Part shown: positions 1-11,587 of the stretch, piece after piece
Position numbering within the stretch: the first letter of the stretch is position 1
How the letters are laid out: every line of letters starts with the position of its first letter
DNA from: Gonatopus flavifemur
Lineage: Eukaryota; Arthropoda; Insecta; Hymenoptera; Dryinidae
DNA: 64,000 bases
Reading direction: 5' to 3'
Assembly (NCBI GenBank): GCA_018340375.1
Contig: JAFFJZ010000009.1
Location: 17,500,501 to 17,564,500, forward strand
Notes under the pieces: generated by a model
The model's database searches: none
Told to the model about the DNA's origin: nothing
Seen by the model: only the letters and a program-made list of their open reading frames with translations
Position numbers and translations under genes: made by a program

Positions 1-4
1 ACAA

Positions 5-120
5 TCCCACAAAGCACAAAAATCAGAGAGAATTCATAAAGAGCTCATTTGGAACTATGAGAATTCAAAATGGATACGTTATGAACTTTTTCCTGAACTG
101 CTGTGCTCTGTGGAATGGGA
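5..120. mobile_element. Short MITE, CCCACA-AGCAC family
   Basis: The left end TCCCACAAAGCAC and the right end GTGCTCTGTGGA are imperfect inverted repeats about 100 bp apart. The interior (GAATTCATAAAG, TTTGGAACTATGAG) closely matches the element at 21347-21456, which independently supports a mobile family. It is non-coding. The internal 73-codon reading frame is chance. Confidence 0.6.
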
Positions 121-673
121 ATAAAAAAAGCTCCTCCAGAAATATCCTTCCAAATATTGATGTTTTAATCACGTTAATACATGTGTACGTAAATATATGG
201 AACACACACACATGTGACAATTATTATACATCAACAACCTTCCCCTCTTGCTTAAGAAACTCGATAATCCTCAAATGAGGCTCAGGAATTCAACTTCAGT
301 CATTTTAAGATGATAATCTTGCACACATCAACCCTCTGGTGATACCGTATTCTTTATGTCATACATATCTCTCAATAATCGAGAACAGAGAATGAAATTC
401 AAAAATCCGGCATGACAGATCGATTTGAAATTCAATTAGCTTCAATTTAAAAAAAAAAAACACTTCGATATCTCGAAAATTGGAGGCTCTGGCCTGTTTC
501 GTCCACAAGCATGTTTTTTGCACCACTGTGCGCCAGGGACATCGGCAAAAACGGAGAGAAAGCAAGGGGAAACTACCATCCTTGATATCTTTCAATATTC
601 CCGAGGAAATGAAATCTTTTCTCCGAACCTAGAATTTTTAATTTCAATGTATTGAAAAAAAAGCGACAACAAC
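121..673. other. Unassigned AT-rich sequence
   Basis: I see no convincing gene, RNA or complete repeat here. A poly-A run lies at about 449-461. The short open frames show no recognisable motif. Confidence 0.4.
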
Positions 674-793
674 GTGATGGCTTTCTCTCAGGTGAAATAT
701 TCCGGAGGTAAAATAGCCTCCCGTTCGGATTTCCGGGTGAAGGCTGCTCGAGAGAGCTTCATCAAACAAGATAGAAAACCAAAGAAGATAGGG

Positions 794-1720
794 ATGAAAG
801 AGAACATTCTTCGAGTCGGAGCGTGGAAAGTTAGATCACTGCCCAACCAGAAATTTACAACAGGCGCAGTACTGCACCAGTACTAACCAAGACTGGCAGG
901 GTACTGGCATTTGTCTGGAATGATAACGCTTTTCAGTACTGGGGATTGAGTACTGATGCCATTATTCGCAATCAGTGCAGGGCCAGTACTGGGTTAGTAT
1001 CTGGCCGGTATTAAGTTCCCAGTACTGGTTTATCAGTACAGGTATATGACTGTATTTTTATGTATCCAGTACTGATCCTGTACGTGTTAACCAAGTGTTG
1101 GTGACCCAATACTGGCACTGTACTGCACCTGTTGTCAACATTGGCATATTACGAATTTTTCTGATTGGGTGAGACAAACAGGGAAGCTAGAGAATTTGAA
1201 ATTAGAAATGAATAGGTCACGTATCGATGTAATGGGAATTAGCGAAATGAGATGGCCGCAAGAAGGGGATTTCTGGAGTGGGGATTATAGAATCGTTCAT
1301 ACAGGATCAAAGAATGGTCAAGCAGGTGTGGGAATTATAATGCATAAAAGGGTGGGGAATGGGATAGAAAATTATTTGCAACATAGCGAAAGCGTAATGA
1401 TGGTCAGAGTTAGAACAAAACCGGTGGACATTGTAATGGTTCAAGTATACATGCTCACATCTGCGTACTCAGAGGAAGATATCGAAAAAACGTACGATGA
1501 AATAGGAGAAGTGATAGAATATGTAAAGGGAGAAGGAAATTTGATGATCATAGGCGACTGGAATGCAGTAGTAAGGCAAGGAAAAGGGGGCCACATAATA
1601 GGAGATTTTGCGTTAGGAAAAAGAGATGAAAGAGGACAACGTTTAATCGAATTCTGTGAGAGCTATGAAATGGTCATTACCAACACATTCCGAAGTTCCG
1701 AAAGATTTCCAGAAGAATAA
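794..1720 (+). pseudogene. RTE endonuclease domain, interrupted by MITE
   Basis: The endonuclease nicks target DNA to prime reverse transcription. Its N-terminal strand (ILRVGAWKVRSL) lies at 794-841, upstream of the MITE at 842-1169. The domain resumes at about 1172 with TGKLENLKLEM, IDVMGISEMRW and then GDWNAVVRQGKGG near 1552-1590. The reading frame on the two sides becomes continuous if the MITE and a 2-bp duplication (TG) are removed. The usual asparagine of the GTWNVRS motif reads as lysine (AWKVRS), which would weaken activity. The frame runs past about 1690 only because a deletion fused it to RT sequence out of frame, so the last dozen residues are not native. Confidence 0.85.
842..1169. 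mobile_element. MITE rich in CAGTACTG inside the RTE endonuclease
   Basis: The termini CCCAACCAGAAATTT and AATTTTTCTGATTGGG are inverted. A second inverted pair, ACAACAGGCGCAGTAC and GTACTGCACCTGTTGT, lies just inside. The interior repeats CAGTACTGG-like words many times on both strands. Removing the element plus one TG restores the endonuclease frame, so the boundaries are well supported. It is non-coding. Confidence 0.82.
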
Positions 1721-2990
1721 AATTGTCGCCATTCCAAAAAAACAAGGAGCAGACAGATGCGAGAACTACAGAACGATTAGTTTAACTTCACATGCCTCGA
1801 AAATACTGATAAAAATCGTATATAGGAGAATAGAGAATAAAATGGAGAGTAGATTGGCAGAAGATCAGTTTGGTTTTAGGAAAAATAGGGGAACGCGGGA
1901 AGCAATATTAGCACTCAGAACAGTAGTAGAGAAAAGTCTAGAGTTAAAAAGGTCGGTGTATATAGGTTTTGTAGATATTCAAAAAGCATTCGATAATGTT
2001 GATCGGGAGAAAATGTTCACGATTCTGAAAAAGGTAGAAATTAATTTCAAGGATAGGAGAATAATATATGAATTATATAAGAATCAAACCGCAATAATAG
2101 AAATAGAGGGTCAAAAAGCAGAAGCACAGATCAAAAGAGGGGTGAGACAAGGATGCTCACTATCGCCATTGATTTCGTATATAGAAGAAGCGATGAACGA
2201 AGTGGAGGAGCAAGTACAATTGAGATTACAGATTCAAGGTGAAAATGTAAGCATGTTGAGATTTGCGGATGACATAGCTACATTAGCTACGAGTGGCGCT
2301 GAGTTAAAAAATACTCTCAACACTATGAAAAAAATATTACTAGAAAACTATTGTATGAATATAAATAAGGGCAAAACAAAATTCATGATTTGTACAACAG
2401 CGAAAACATCAAGAAAAACGAAAATCAAAATAGATGCAGAGACAATTCAGCAAGTCGAAGAATTTAAATATTTGGGAAGCATATTTACAGAAAACGGTGA
2501 AAGTGGAAGAGATCTAAGAGCAATAATAGCACAAGGAAAACAGGCTTTTCACCAAAAGAAACAGTTACTCTGCTCAAAGAATATTGGCTCAGCATTAAGG
2601 ACGAAATTCTTGGAGAATTACGTTTAGAGCACAGCATTATATGGTTGCGAAACTTGGACAATTGGAAAAACGGACCAACGAAGACTTGAAATGTGGTGTT
2701 ATAAAAGGATGCTTAGAATAAAGTGGACAGAGAAAGTAAAAAATGAAGAAGTACTCGAGAAGGCGAATGAAAAAAGAAGTCTTTTGAGACAGATCGTGAA
2801 AAGAAGAAGTAATCTGATAGAACACACATTAAGACATGATAGCTCATTGGAAACAATATTGGGAGGAAAAATGAATGGTAAAACTCGAAGAGACCTAGAT
2901 TAAGTTATATGAAGCAAATTATACAAGATAAGGGTTGTCGTAGGTATGCAGAAATGAAATGGTTAGCGGATAATAGGGGGGGGGGGGGAT
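1656..2990 (+). pseudogene. RTE reverse transcriptase, defective
   Basis: This is an RNA-dependent DNA polymerase of the non-LTR type. Visible blocks in order are a finger region (KNKIVAIPKKQ), the palm motif FVDIQKAFDNV, RQGCSLSPLI, the catalytic FADDIA and EEFKYLGSIF. Compared with copy B, two or three residues are missing after SPLI. A TAG at 2625-2627 follows NYV where copy B has tryptophan; beyond it the same frame continues with ALYGCETW and a C-terminal basic region until a frameshift near 2890. The N-terminal part of the RT region, present in copy B, is absent because of the fusion at about 1690. Confidence 0.87.
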
Positions 2991-3023
2991 TTCATTAAAC
3001 CAGTCATAAGACTGATTACTTCA

Positions 3024-3039
3024 TGATGATGATGATAGG
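3024..3039 (+). repeat. GAT-repeat 3' tail of RTE copy A
   Basis: The element ends ACTTCATGATGATGATGAT. The same end, reversed, begins copy B at 56306, which fixes this as the element's 3' terminus. Confidence 0.8.
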
Positions 3040-4190
3040 ATGTGACGGTTGTGTTGTCAATACTGGTCAGAAAAATGGAATAAACGCAAGGAGAGAAGAA
3101 TTTCAGGGAAGGCCATCACAGTGGTCGATATGTCTTACGCACAGTAATGAGCTTCAGCTCCGACATCTTTTTGAGAACTTGGACGGCAAAACCTCAGGTC
3201 CAAATGCGTTTCCGGGATCTATAGGAAACTCGCTGATGAATTGCGGAAAATTGCCAATTATTCTCAATTTTCAATGGATACCATGCGATGATATGAAGTA
3301 GGATATAGTCGAAGTCTTCAATGTATATTCTGAACACCTTAGTATTGATCAACGATACTTACGTGATATATGGACAGCTGTTGTTACAGGAAAATACCCG
3401 GATAATCTAGCTGGCATCAATCTTGGAGTGATGGTACGTTCGAGATTTCTTGATACTGCTAGTAAAATCTTGAGGAAATACATTGCTACCGATCACCCTT
3501 GCTCCGAAATGATCACGTTGGCTGTTTTCATTCGTGAAGATTACGTTCCCATGCGGTTTACAATAAAACTTCCATAATTCCATATCAGAAGGTGCTAAGA
3601 TTCTTTTGAAATTCATTCGTCTAACAAGGTATCTGTCTAAAGCTTCGATGGAAGTAGTGGACGAGCCGATTCGAAGAAATACCTTTTTTGCACACCTCAA
3701 AAACATTCTCCTGTCCATGGTTACTGATGATAAGCTGAAAGCACGCGAAAGAGGTCAAGATATCATATCGAAAGTTACTGAAGGAACTATGCCCCATGGA
3801 ATACCGACAACCATTCATTAGCAACGTCAGTGGAATAGGTCAAAAAAAGAACCACTCAAACTAGTATTACGAAAATTTGTTGTCCTAAAGCTGAATTTCC
3901 AGGCCTCAAGTTATATAGAACTTGTTGATTGGGGCAAAGTCGTCATTACAGAGCCACCGATTTCAGCTCATGCAACACCAAGTGGATTACAAATTTTTAT
4001 TGATCAACAAGATACTCCACCAGTCGACTTGTACAAATTCCCATGTCATTCATAAGCGGTTGAAAGAACCGTGGACATAGCTACTGAGGCTAGTGGAATA
4101 GTAACGAGTGAACGAAGAGATGGCTTTATCAGAGCTACGCTAAAATCCAGAAAAATCATACTCTCGTTCAAAACAAAATCGCAGTTTAAA
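3040..4190 (+). pseudogene. Decayed repeat-encoded protein gene, family not named
   Basis: Coding similarity runs through several frames on the plus strand. The pieces include GCDGCVVNTG near 3040, then a tryptophan-bearing block (SQWSICLTHSNEL, LRHLFENLDGKTSGPNAF) to about 3220. These are followed by VVTGKYPDNLAG and RFLDTASKILRKY near 3390-3490, and VERTVDIATEASG with RRDGFIRATLKSR near 4057-4155. I recall this pattern as a recurrent, repeat-like invertebrate protein but cannot name the family. Stops and frameshifts separate the pieces, so it is not a functional gene. It starts exactly at the RTE tail, so that insertion may have removed its 5' part. Confidence 0.55.
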
Positions 4191-4274
4191 TATGCATAAT
4201 CATACGTCATACTCACGTGGTCGGTTGGGGTGGGTGTGGGCGGGATTCTGAAAGCAGTGACCTCCTCGCGGTCG

Positions 4275-4436
4275 GTGATACCAGAAATTCCAACTTTCAC
4301 CAACTTTTGCCCCCTCCATCAAAACATTTCCCCTCTGCACAATCAATTTCCTACTGTCGGCGGCTTCATTGTGTGCGTGGAATTTCTATAAAGATGGTGC
4401 TAGATGGAGGGGGCAAAACTTGGTTTCTGGCATCAC
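4275..4436. mobile_element. Small foldback MITE
   Basis: The ends GTGATACCAGAAA and TTTCTGGCATCAC are inverted. A second pair inside, TTTTGCCCCCTCCATC and GATGGAGGGGGCAAAA, makes a long hairpin. Length is about 160 bp, with no coding content. Confidence 0.7.
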
Positions 4437-5586
4437 TGCTTGCGGTGGGTCCCGGGTAGTTTGATTAGAAACTAGCTAAAAGCTGGGAACGTACTTGGAA
4501 TACTTGAATTTGAATTTCATAACTTCGGGATAATTTTCAGGAATAAATGATACAGTTATTTCCTGTTATTTTGTCAGTGGAGAGTGAAAACATAGGACCT
4601 TAGGGGTTTTCTTTTTCTGAAACTTTTATATTATGCTACGCCATAGTGCCCAGCAACCGCTACCTCGAATCTCGTGCTCAGCCGTTAAACTGCATTATTT
4701 GGATCTCAAAAAACATATTCCACTAAGGAAAGAATATTTTTGCACATGCCCATGTGTGCCGTGTCTTACATTTTCCGTCCATAATCTTTTCTAGAGGTCA
4801 TTTCGCAGAAATTTCTTCCCGAATATTTCAATCGCTATCATGGCTATGTTCTCATTTCAATGTTCATTCTTCTTATGAAAACTCTTGTTCCAAATGAATT
4901 GCATATAACTGAAACCTCAAATGTCAAAATTAATCAGCTGATGGTCATTCACTTCCGTCACGATTGTACGAGTTCAACTCTACCTCTATACATATTCATG
5001 ACGAGTTCGAGTGCTGTTGCAAATATCAAATGATTCCATTGGAGCTCAATTTAGTCCATAAAAAGAACCGTGCAATATCTTGCATGGAACCTAATAAAAT
5101 TATATGAAATTCAGAACAGAAGAAACGATTGCAGAATGCGAAATTAATTCTTGCATCATTATTTCATGAAATATGAACATCTAACTCTAAGAACGTATAC
5201 ATCAAAGCAGTTTTCTTCAAAGATATATTTATATATACAATCGATGAAGGTGTTGCTCCAATTTTCCAATGCATATCCCGTTACATCCGTTCCTTTGTGG
5301 TTTATTTCATGCGGTTTTATGCAGAAATAACCTCGAGATTAGATTTGCGTGACGCATATGTTTGAAGATTGAACATGGCGAGAGATGTGAACTCGATTTT
5401 TTTACCTCTCATGGCATACACTCTGCTTACATTTTTTGATTATTGTTCGGAAAATATTATAGACTGTAATTTATATTTATACGTCTATGTACAGTGATCA
5501 TGTCAGAGATACAATGTCAAGTCTCTTCTTTCGAGAAGATACAAATACCTTGTATGAAATGATTCTAATTGGACACACTACATACT
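4437..5586. other. Unassigned AT-rich sequence
   Basis: No gene, RNA or repeat boundary could be supported. Frames are short and closed on all strands. Confidence 0.4.
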
Positions 5587-5837
5587 CAGATAGAAAAACA
5601 AACTCTAGTATTTTGAGTATTTTGTAACATAACGTGCCGTAAACATACTACATGAAATTCGCTCAGCTTGCGATAATGCATAGAATGTGAGCATGATGTG
5701 TTCAATATGGTGTCATCACCTCGATTTGTCAGCAATAACAATGTTTTATGCGGAAACAACTTGACAACATGATGCGAACATTTTTTTTACATGCGTGTCA
5801 CTATTATGATGCCATTATTGAGAAATTTTTCTATCTG
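5587..5837. mobile_element. MITE with CAGATAGAAAAA ends
   Basis: CAGATAGAAAAA at the left and TTTTTCTATCTG at the right are perfect inverted repeats about 250 bp apart. Looser ACACAC/GTGTGT similarity lies outside them. The interior is non-coding. Confidence 0.65.
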
Positions 5838-7606
5838 GGTGTGTATCATCTCTTTCTGAAAAAGAAGAATTTCGAGGTTTTAATGTCTCTAGACCTGGTG
5901 TGACATTAATGATGATGCATAGGTACGCCCAAGCATCCCCGGAGGAAAAATCTTTTCTCCCTTTTTTCTCCCACGAACGATGATCCACAATAAGTTTGTA
6001 GATCCTACACCGATTCTATGGCCTGTATTTACGCGTGTGATCGATCGAAGAAAAGATGTACCCGCATTTGAAAAGTTACCGAGTACATTTTTACTTCGTT
6101 CCGACTTTTCTTTTTCCTTCGTACTATATTCATTTTTTGCCCAGTGTAACCTGAAGAGCCTACACCGGTACCTTGAGAAGAATTGTTCATGTATATGTTC
6201 ACATATACGTAATACATATATAAATATTTTGTAATCAATGATAGAGAAAGCTTATATAAATAGCAATACTTTATTTTTATGCGAATTTTTATATCGTTTG
6301 AATTGTCTTGTCGGAATTTTTCATGGTGACTTGCATATGAATTAACTATGATATTGCATACAAATAAACTGAAGGTAGTATGCGGTTTTACTACAGAAAA
6401 TATTAGAACTTCAAATTAACCCATTAACGCCGAAAAGGACAAAAAGCAAACTTTCATTTCAAACGTAGCGAGTGGTATCAAAATGGCGTTTGAATAGTTG
6501 ACCGCAATCCTTTCCTAATATTTGTGAATATTTTCTTCCAATTAGCGAGGTCAGATTTGCATTTTGACGACGTATAAGAGCAATATGACATGTTTAAAAT
6601 GGAAAAAAAATCACAGAAAAAAATTTTTGCATCAATTTTTTCTTGCCATAAAAAAATGATACATATTACTTCTGAACTTCACGAAGAGAGGACGAAATGT
6701 CTCAAGTTTATGTGAAAACTTTTTGATTTTGCACAAAGCTATTTTAATCTCTCTAAAATGTATGAAATATCATAGAATATGCATGAAGTTACGAAAACTC
6801 GGAATATATTAGCAGTACACGTTTTTAGACTCGTCAAATCGATCCACAAAATCTTGTCCGAAGGTTTTTGGGGTCGTTGATCACGAATTCACCATCATAA
6901 TAAAGCAATTCAAGATGGTGAACTCTCACTCCTAAGAAATATCAAGAGACGCGATAGCGTCTCGACGCCAAGTACATGAAAAAACCCTGAAACAAATTGA
7001 GAAAATGAATAAGCAGAAAGCGTGCGCTACCATGTATCTATACACGTGAACCGAAATTTGATACAGTGAAAATATCTTCAACTCACAATCACTCGTCTCA
7101 CAGATTGAATCACAAAAAAATAATTAAACTTCTATTATATAATTCGAATACGCACTTCCGATTGAGCTCACTACGAACTTGATCAGCTCACGTGATACTG
7201 GAATTTCAACGTTTTGAATTTTCGCGCGATCAAAACATTAAGATTTTCCTCCATCATTGACATCAATTCCAGATCCCTTCTCATCACAAAGATTTATTTT
7301 TCATCCTGTTTGGGGTGGATTTCCAATGGTCGAGATATGTTCTGTCTTTTTCCTTATTGATCCGGGAAGTCTGCCCTTTTCTTTCTTCAATATCCAATAG
7401 CATTCATTTCAGTATAATGTATACAATGTATCATATGGTCATTGATATTAGTAAAGATCCCGATCTGTCAGCAACGTGTTGACAGGTTATATGAATGGAT
7501 TACAGGTTATATAATAAATATTCATTACATATATACATTCATCAAGGTGATTCAAAAGGAAAACTTATTTATTTTTTGGCTCTTACCCTCTCAAATGTTC
7601 CCATTC
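5838..7606. other. Unassigned sequence with one dispersed repeat
   Basis: No gene is visible. The piece at 6950-7052 is an inverted copy of 46312-46416. The open frame 7495-7863 largely coincides with a repeat end and is low complexity, so it was not accepted as a gene. Confidence 0.4.
6950..7052 (-). repeat. Dispersed repeat, partner at 46312-46416
   Basis: Shared words in inverted orientation include GAGACGCGATAGCGTCTC, CATGAAAAA-CCCTGAAA and GTATCTATACACGTGAACC. The first is itself nearly palindromic. About 100 bp match with scattered changes. Confidence 0.7.
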
Positions 7607-8094
7607 CCCCAATAAAAATATTTCTCTTCAAAACTTCAACAATTTCTCTGCAAAACTTCATTATCGCAATTCTTAGAGAAAGAAAGGATTTTTTCGACAG
7701 ATTCATCTTCCAAAACTCTGTGAAATTCTGCATATTTCTGAAAATTTCTATTGCCAGTAAAGGTTTCTCTGTACATTTCCAACTTATTGGTCAAAGTTGT
7801 TTTGTTAAGAAATGTGTAATTTTCTTAACATTTTTCTACTTGATAAATGGTGGAAACATTTGATGAGGAAAGGAATTTTCTCCACGAATTCATACATTTC
7901 TCTGCAAACTACATTTGCAGAAAAAAATTTGAATTCTCTCTTTATTTGTCTATTTCAAGAATATTACGGCTTGTGGCAGAGAGTTGAGTTTTCTATACAA
8001 ATTCATACATTTTTCTCAAATCGCATTTGCGGAGATAAAGTGAATTTTTTCAAATTTTTCAATCGACTCAAAACAACTTAAGTAAAATTCACTA

Positions 8095-8500
8095 GTAGGC
8101 CTCGTAAAAACCTCTCTCCCACGACCCACTCATCTTTCTTCTAGGAGGATTCTGAATCGATTAGTCTATATCTGACGGGAACGAATTTTTTAAAATTTTC
8201 TATCGATTTGACCCACCACTTGGAAAAATTTACAAGTTAAGGTCAAAACAATCTTTCTCCCACGATCTACTCATTTTTCGTTTCATAAGATTCTGAATCA
8301 ATTGGTCTATGTCTTACAGGGACGAACTTTCAAAATTTTCTATCGATTTGACTCAGCACTTAGAAAAATTTGCAAGTTGAGGTCAAAAAAATCCCCTCTC
8401 CCACGACCTATTCATTTTTCGTTCCAGAAGATTCTGAATTGATTGGTCTATACCTCACAAAAACGAATTTTTCAAAATTTTCCATTGCGATGATTCCCAT
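8095..8500 (+). repeat. 141-bp tandem array, three units
   Basis: The marker CTCTCCCACGA starts near 8113, 8254 and 8395, an interval of 141 bp each time. Each unit continues with GATTCTGAAT, a TTGGTCTATATC-like block and TTCTATCGATTTGAC. Two further diverged units lie at 11725-11960. Confidence 0.85.
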
Positions 8501-8509
8501 AAGTGGTAC

Positions 8510-8700
8510 TTGAAGATTACTGTAGTCATCTCGGAGATCCGCTGATGTGATAGAGGCTTTGCTTCTCACTCGCAGGACCCGGGTTCAATCCTCACTGAGG
8601 AAAGTTCCTAAAAATGGACTTTCAATGTGGTGTCTCTTCCGTAGTGTCATTCAAGTCGAACTGGAAGGAGATTTGTAGAGATAAACTGAACAAAAATTTT
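8510..8700 (+). ncRNA. tRNA-derived SINE, copy 1
   Basis: A pol III B box GGGTTCAATCC at 8581-8591 follows a stretch resembling a tRNA 5' half (GCTGATGTGATAGAGGC), with TTCTCACTCGCAGGAC between. This is the usual head of an insect tRNA-SINE. It is not an intact tRNA gene, because the acceptor stem does not pair convincingly. Confidence 0.65.
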
Positions 8701-8878
8701 TTTTCCCAAGCAAAAGTGAATAGATAAAACAGAGATTTGTAGAGTAATGCAGAAATATGCAGAGTAATATTTATGGTTAAAAATTCTGCAAATTTCTCAA
8801 AGCGTCCGAAATCTGACAGTTATGTAGAAAAATCTGAAGAGTTTTGAAGAATTTTGAAGAGAAATATTTTTATTGGGG

Positions 8879-9399
8879 TTGATATGAACAAAATCCCCAT
8901 CATAGATGGACGCTGTAGTTGAACTCTGATAGGTCGCGATTTTAATTCCAGTTTGCCGTTTAAGCAACATGGGAAACATTTTTTTTCATCAAAATTGAAT
9001 TTACACATGATTAACTTGATTTTTTACAAATAACCATTGTATATTCTCCAAGTTGAGTCTTCGAGCTTTCCAAAATTCAGTGACAACGTATGACTATCAT
9101 AACTAAAAAAATGGTTACTGAATTGACAAATTTAGCAATTTAACATTCATTCTTACAGGATCAAACATAAACAAATAATCTTAATCCACAAGTGAATCAT
9201 TTCTCATGTGTCACGTATTGACAGGGTATTTTGATTGTGTCTTACATATGTATTACACAAGAAAAATGATGAATGAAGAGGTTATCTGTAAAGAAAACAA
9301 AAAAAGTTCAAGGGAGGTATGTAAGGCTAAATTTGGAAAATTGAGAGATATGAAAAGGTAAGCTGTGTGTGGATGTATTATTCATAGAATACAACATTC
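8879..9399. other. Unassigned AT-rich sequence
   Basis: No gene or repeat boundary seen. The sequence is AT-rich with short closed frames. Confidence 0.35.
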
Positions 9400-10310
9400 C
9401 TTTACAAGCAAAAGCAGAACTGTCCCTGACGGACAGTCTGCTACTGTTGGTTCTTTCAGCGAAAACCACAGGCTAATAAGGTTAAAACAAAGCATGCAAG
9501 GTCTAAATGAGAGAAATGATTGAAATTTATACACTACTTCTCAGGTGAAAGTATATCGGATATTTCATAACCCCCTCAAGTACAGTGTACTACTGTCAGG
9601 TTCTCGTACTAGACTGATTGGTGAATGATCAAATGGATCACATTGAGCATGCTCGAGGCAAAAGATTCAAGTTTATTCGAATTTCTCCAAATACCAGAAA
9701 GTCAAGAATATATCATGAGCTCTGACGGACAGTCAACTACCCTAGTAAGAATGGAACATATAAGAACATATAAAAATCATATGTGATCCATATATGACCC
9801 ATGAATGCAAGATTTCTTCACATGTGGGGCATTCTTTGTCAAATTTGACCCTCTCTCTGTGTCCAAAATTGTAGTGAACCTAAAAATACGGTTGGAGTCT
9901 CGAACGAAAGCTTGGAGTGTCTATTTTTCATCAAATGGTGGCCTTTTTGAAAATCCAATATGGTCGAGCCAGTATGACGTCAAACGTCATCGGAGAACGG
10001 TTATGGAGAAATCAATCAGTGCATTATTCGACCGAAGAGCCTCATGATTTTGAAGTGGGTCAGTAATATACGGTTTTTCTGGTCGCTGATTACGAATTTG
10101 GAGTTAGATCTCGAAAATTCAAAATGGCGGATCCAATATCGTGACGGAAAAATTAAAAATGACCTAATTTGCTTGTAAATTAGTGGTCGGGGAGTTTTTG
10201 AGGTCGCTGGATCCGAACGTACGGTCCACAACCTCCCCTTTCTCTTCTATAGAGGTGGAATCGGCGTCTTTATGAGGAACCGCTTTTGTATTATTTTTTT
10301 GAGAAAAATC
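9400..10310 (-). repeat. Dispersed repeat X, copy 1 (inverted)
   Basis: About 0.9 kb matches, in opposite orientation, the stretch 20040-20736 continuing at 37244 once the hAT element is removed. Shared landmarks are GGTCCACAACCTCCCC, GATGACGTTTGACGTCAT (read either way), an ATATATGG-rich middle and a TAGTAG-GACTGTCC block. Its outer part also resembles 44690-45110. It has no coding capacity, and the frames across it are shadows. Confidence 0.75.
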
Positions 10311-10456
10311 AAACCAGAGGGCTCCGCCCCCGACTGCTTTGCTTCCCTCAGCAGTCCGACCCCCTTCCAAATTCGCTTCGCTCATTTCGAATGAATCGTA
10401 GCCCACATATGCTCGTTTCGACCGTATTTTGAACAAGTCAGATATCCGGGGATATA

Positions 10457-10638
10457 CACTGCAAAAAGTAAACCTCACTCTCAACCTTAGTATCGGCTTA
10501 TTTTAAGATGCAGCCAAAACTAGGCGGTTTCAGCTGAAAGTAAGCATCCAAAACAAATGCCGAACCGATGGAAAAGACTGAATTTCAGTCAAGTTTTCAA
10601 GTAAGATGCAGCCACTTTCAGTCAGACTTTTTACAGTG
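10457..10638. mobile_element. TA-flanked MITE with CACTGCAAAAAGT ends
   Basis: The left end CACTGCAAAAAGT and the right end ACTTTTTACAGTG are inverted, with TA immediately outside each. This is the target pattern of Tc1/mariner-type insertion. The interior repeats AAGATGCAGCC. Length is about 182 bp. Confidence 0.75.
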
Positions 10639-10857
10639 TATGAGAAGGCACTCATCGGTTTTTCACTCAATTGAGAAACTTTGTGAATTTAATATTCAGG
10701 AAGCCTGAACCTTATTGCCGACCATCCTTTATACCATCTCCAAATGATTCAGAAACATGTACCTGGAGAACTACAGAATTTCAACTGTCCTGGTGAAAAT
10801 GAAGCCTGGAAGCACGACGAAAGCGTGAGCTAAAAGTCATTTAAGCGTAATAAATGT

Positions 10858-10873
10858 CATCATCATCATCATC
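10858..10873. repeat. CAT microsatellite
   Basis: Five CAT units follow AATAAATGT. It could be the tail of an RTE-like or SINE fragment, but no element body is recognisable upstream. Confidence 0.6.
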
Positions 10874-11364
10874 AGTAAAGCTTACACGGGAAGATCGAAA
10901 TTATTATTTTCTTTCAACATTTGAGCCCAAATTTTGATTCAGTACCCTTGAAAATCCCTAGAACCCGTGTTACATATCACATTATAATTTTGTTCATTAG
11001 AGCCAGGTGACTGTTCTTACGTGTGCCATATTGGATTCACCATCTTGAATTCGTTTTTTGACGTCAGATTTGGATTCCTCGCCCTCCAAAACCCCTAGGA
11101 CCCATGTTTCATATAAATCTTTCCACAAATGCGGAGTTGACTGAATTCACGTCCGCCATCCCCGCACAGCAACCAATGTCTCAGTAATATCTCTAGAATA
11201 TTACAATGTCTCGCTGGAAACATTCTGTGTGAAATGTTTATACAAGATCCTATAGACATTGCAGATACAATATTTTGTTCAAAATGTTCTGAGAATCTTC
11301 CAATTGGAAGATTGTACATAATGTTGTACATAAGATTGTACATAATGATGTGTAATGTTCTGGA

Positions 11365-11587
11365 CAGGGGGCATAATCTCGAATAGAGAATTTTCAAACG
11401 GATTTCAGTGCTGCCATACGGTAGTACAGTGAACTATTTTACATATATACACTAACACTAATTCGAAAATCGGTGTGATTTATTCATTGTTTGTGTTAGT
11501 TGTATCTATGGTGAATAATTCACTGTACTACCGTACGGCAGCGCTGAAATCCGTTTGAGAATGTTGCATTTGAGATTATGCCCCCTG
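11365..11587. mobile_element. hAT-type MITE (CAGGGGGC family), copy 1
   Basis: The termini CAGGGGGCATAATCTC and GAGATTATGCCCCCTG are inverted. A perfect 8-bp target duplication GTTCTGGA flanks the element (11357-11364 and 11588-11595), as expected for hAT transposition. It is 223 bp long and very similar to 42615-42836. An internal pair, ACGGTAGTACAGTGAA and TTCACTGTACTACCGT, gives a long hairpin. It is non-coding and needs a transposase in trans. Confidence 0.92.

Larger units (their letters stand above)
674..3039 (+). mobile_element. RTE-type non-LTR retrotransposon, copy A (defective)
   Basis: This element moves by target-primed reverse transcription and encodes an apurinic-type endonuclease followed by reverse transcriptase. 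The endonuclease part carries GDWNAVV and the RT part carries RQGCSLSP and FADDIA. The 3' end is a short GAT repeat, as RTE elements often have, rather than poly-A. A second, inverted copy lies at 56306-57798 and shares the 3' end. Copy A is dead: a MITE splits the endonuclease, an internal deletion near 1690 removes the region between endonuclease and RT, a TAG interrupts RT, and a frameshift disturbs the C-terminus. The exact 5' limit is unclear; homology is certain from about 794. Confidence 0.88.
7607..8878. mobile_element. Non-autonomous composite element with 27-bp inverted ends
   Basis: The ends CCCCAATAAAAATATTTC and GAAATATTTTTATTGGGG are inverted and continue with TCTTCAAAA-like repeats. 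Between them lie a three-unit 141-bp tandem array and a tRNA-like SINE. The element encodes no transposase that I can see. The array plus SINE recurs at 11725-12195, so that part also moves or duplicates as a block. Confidence 0.6.

Noticed and set aside
7495..7863. 122-codon ORF on the plus strand
   Set aside because: It is hydrophobic low-complexity sequence overlapping the inverted end of the composite element at 7607, with no motif and unusual codon content.
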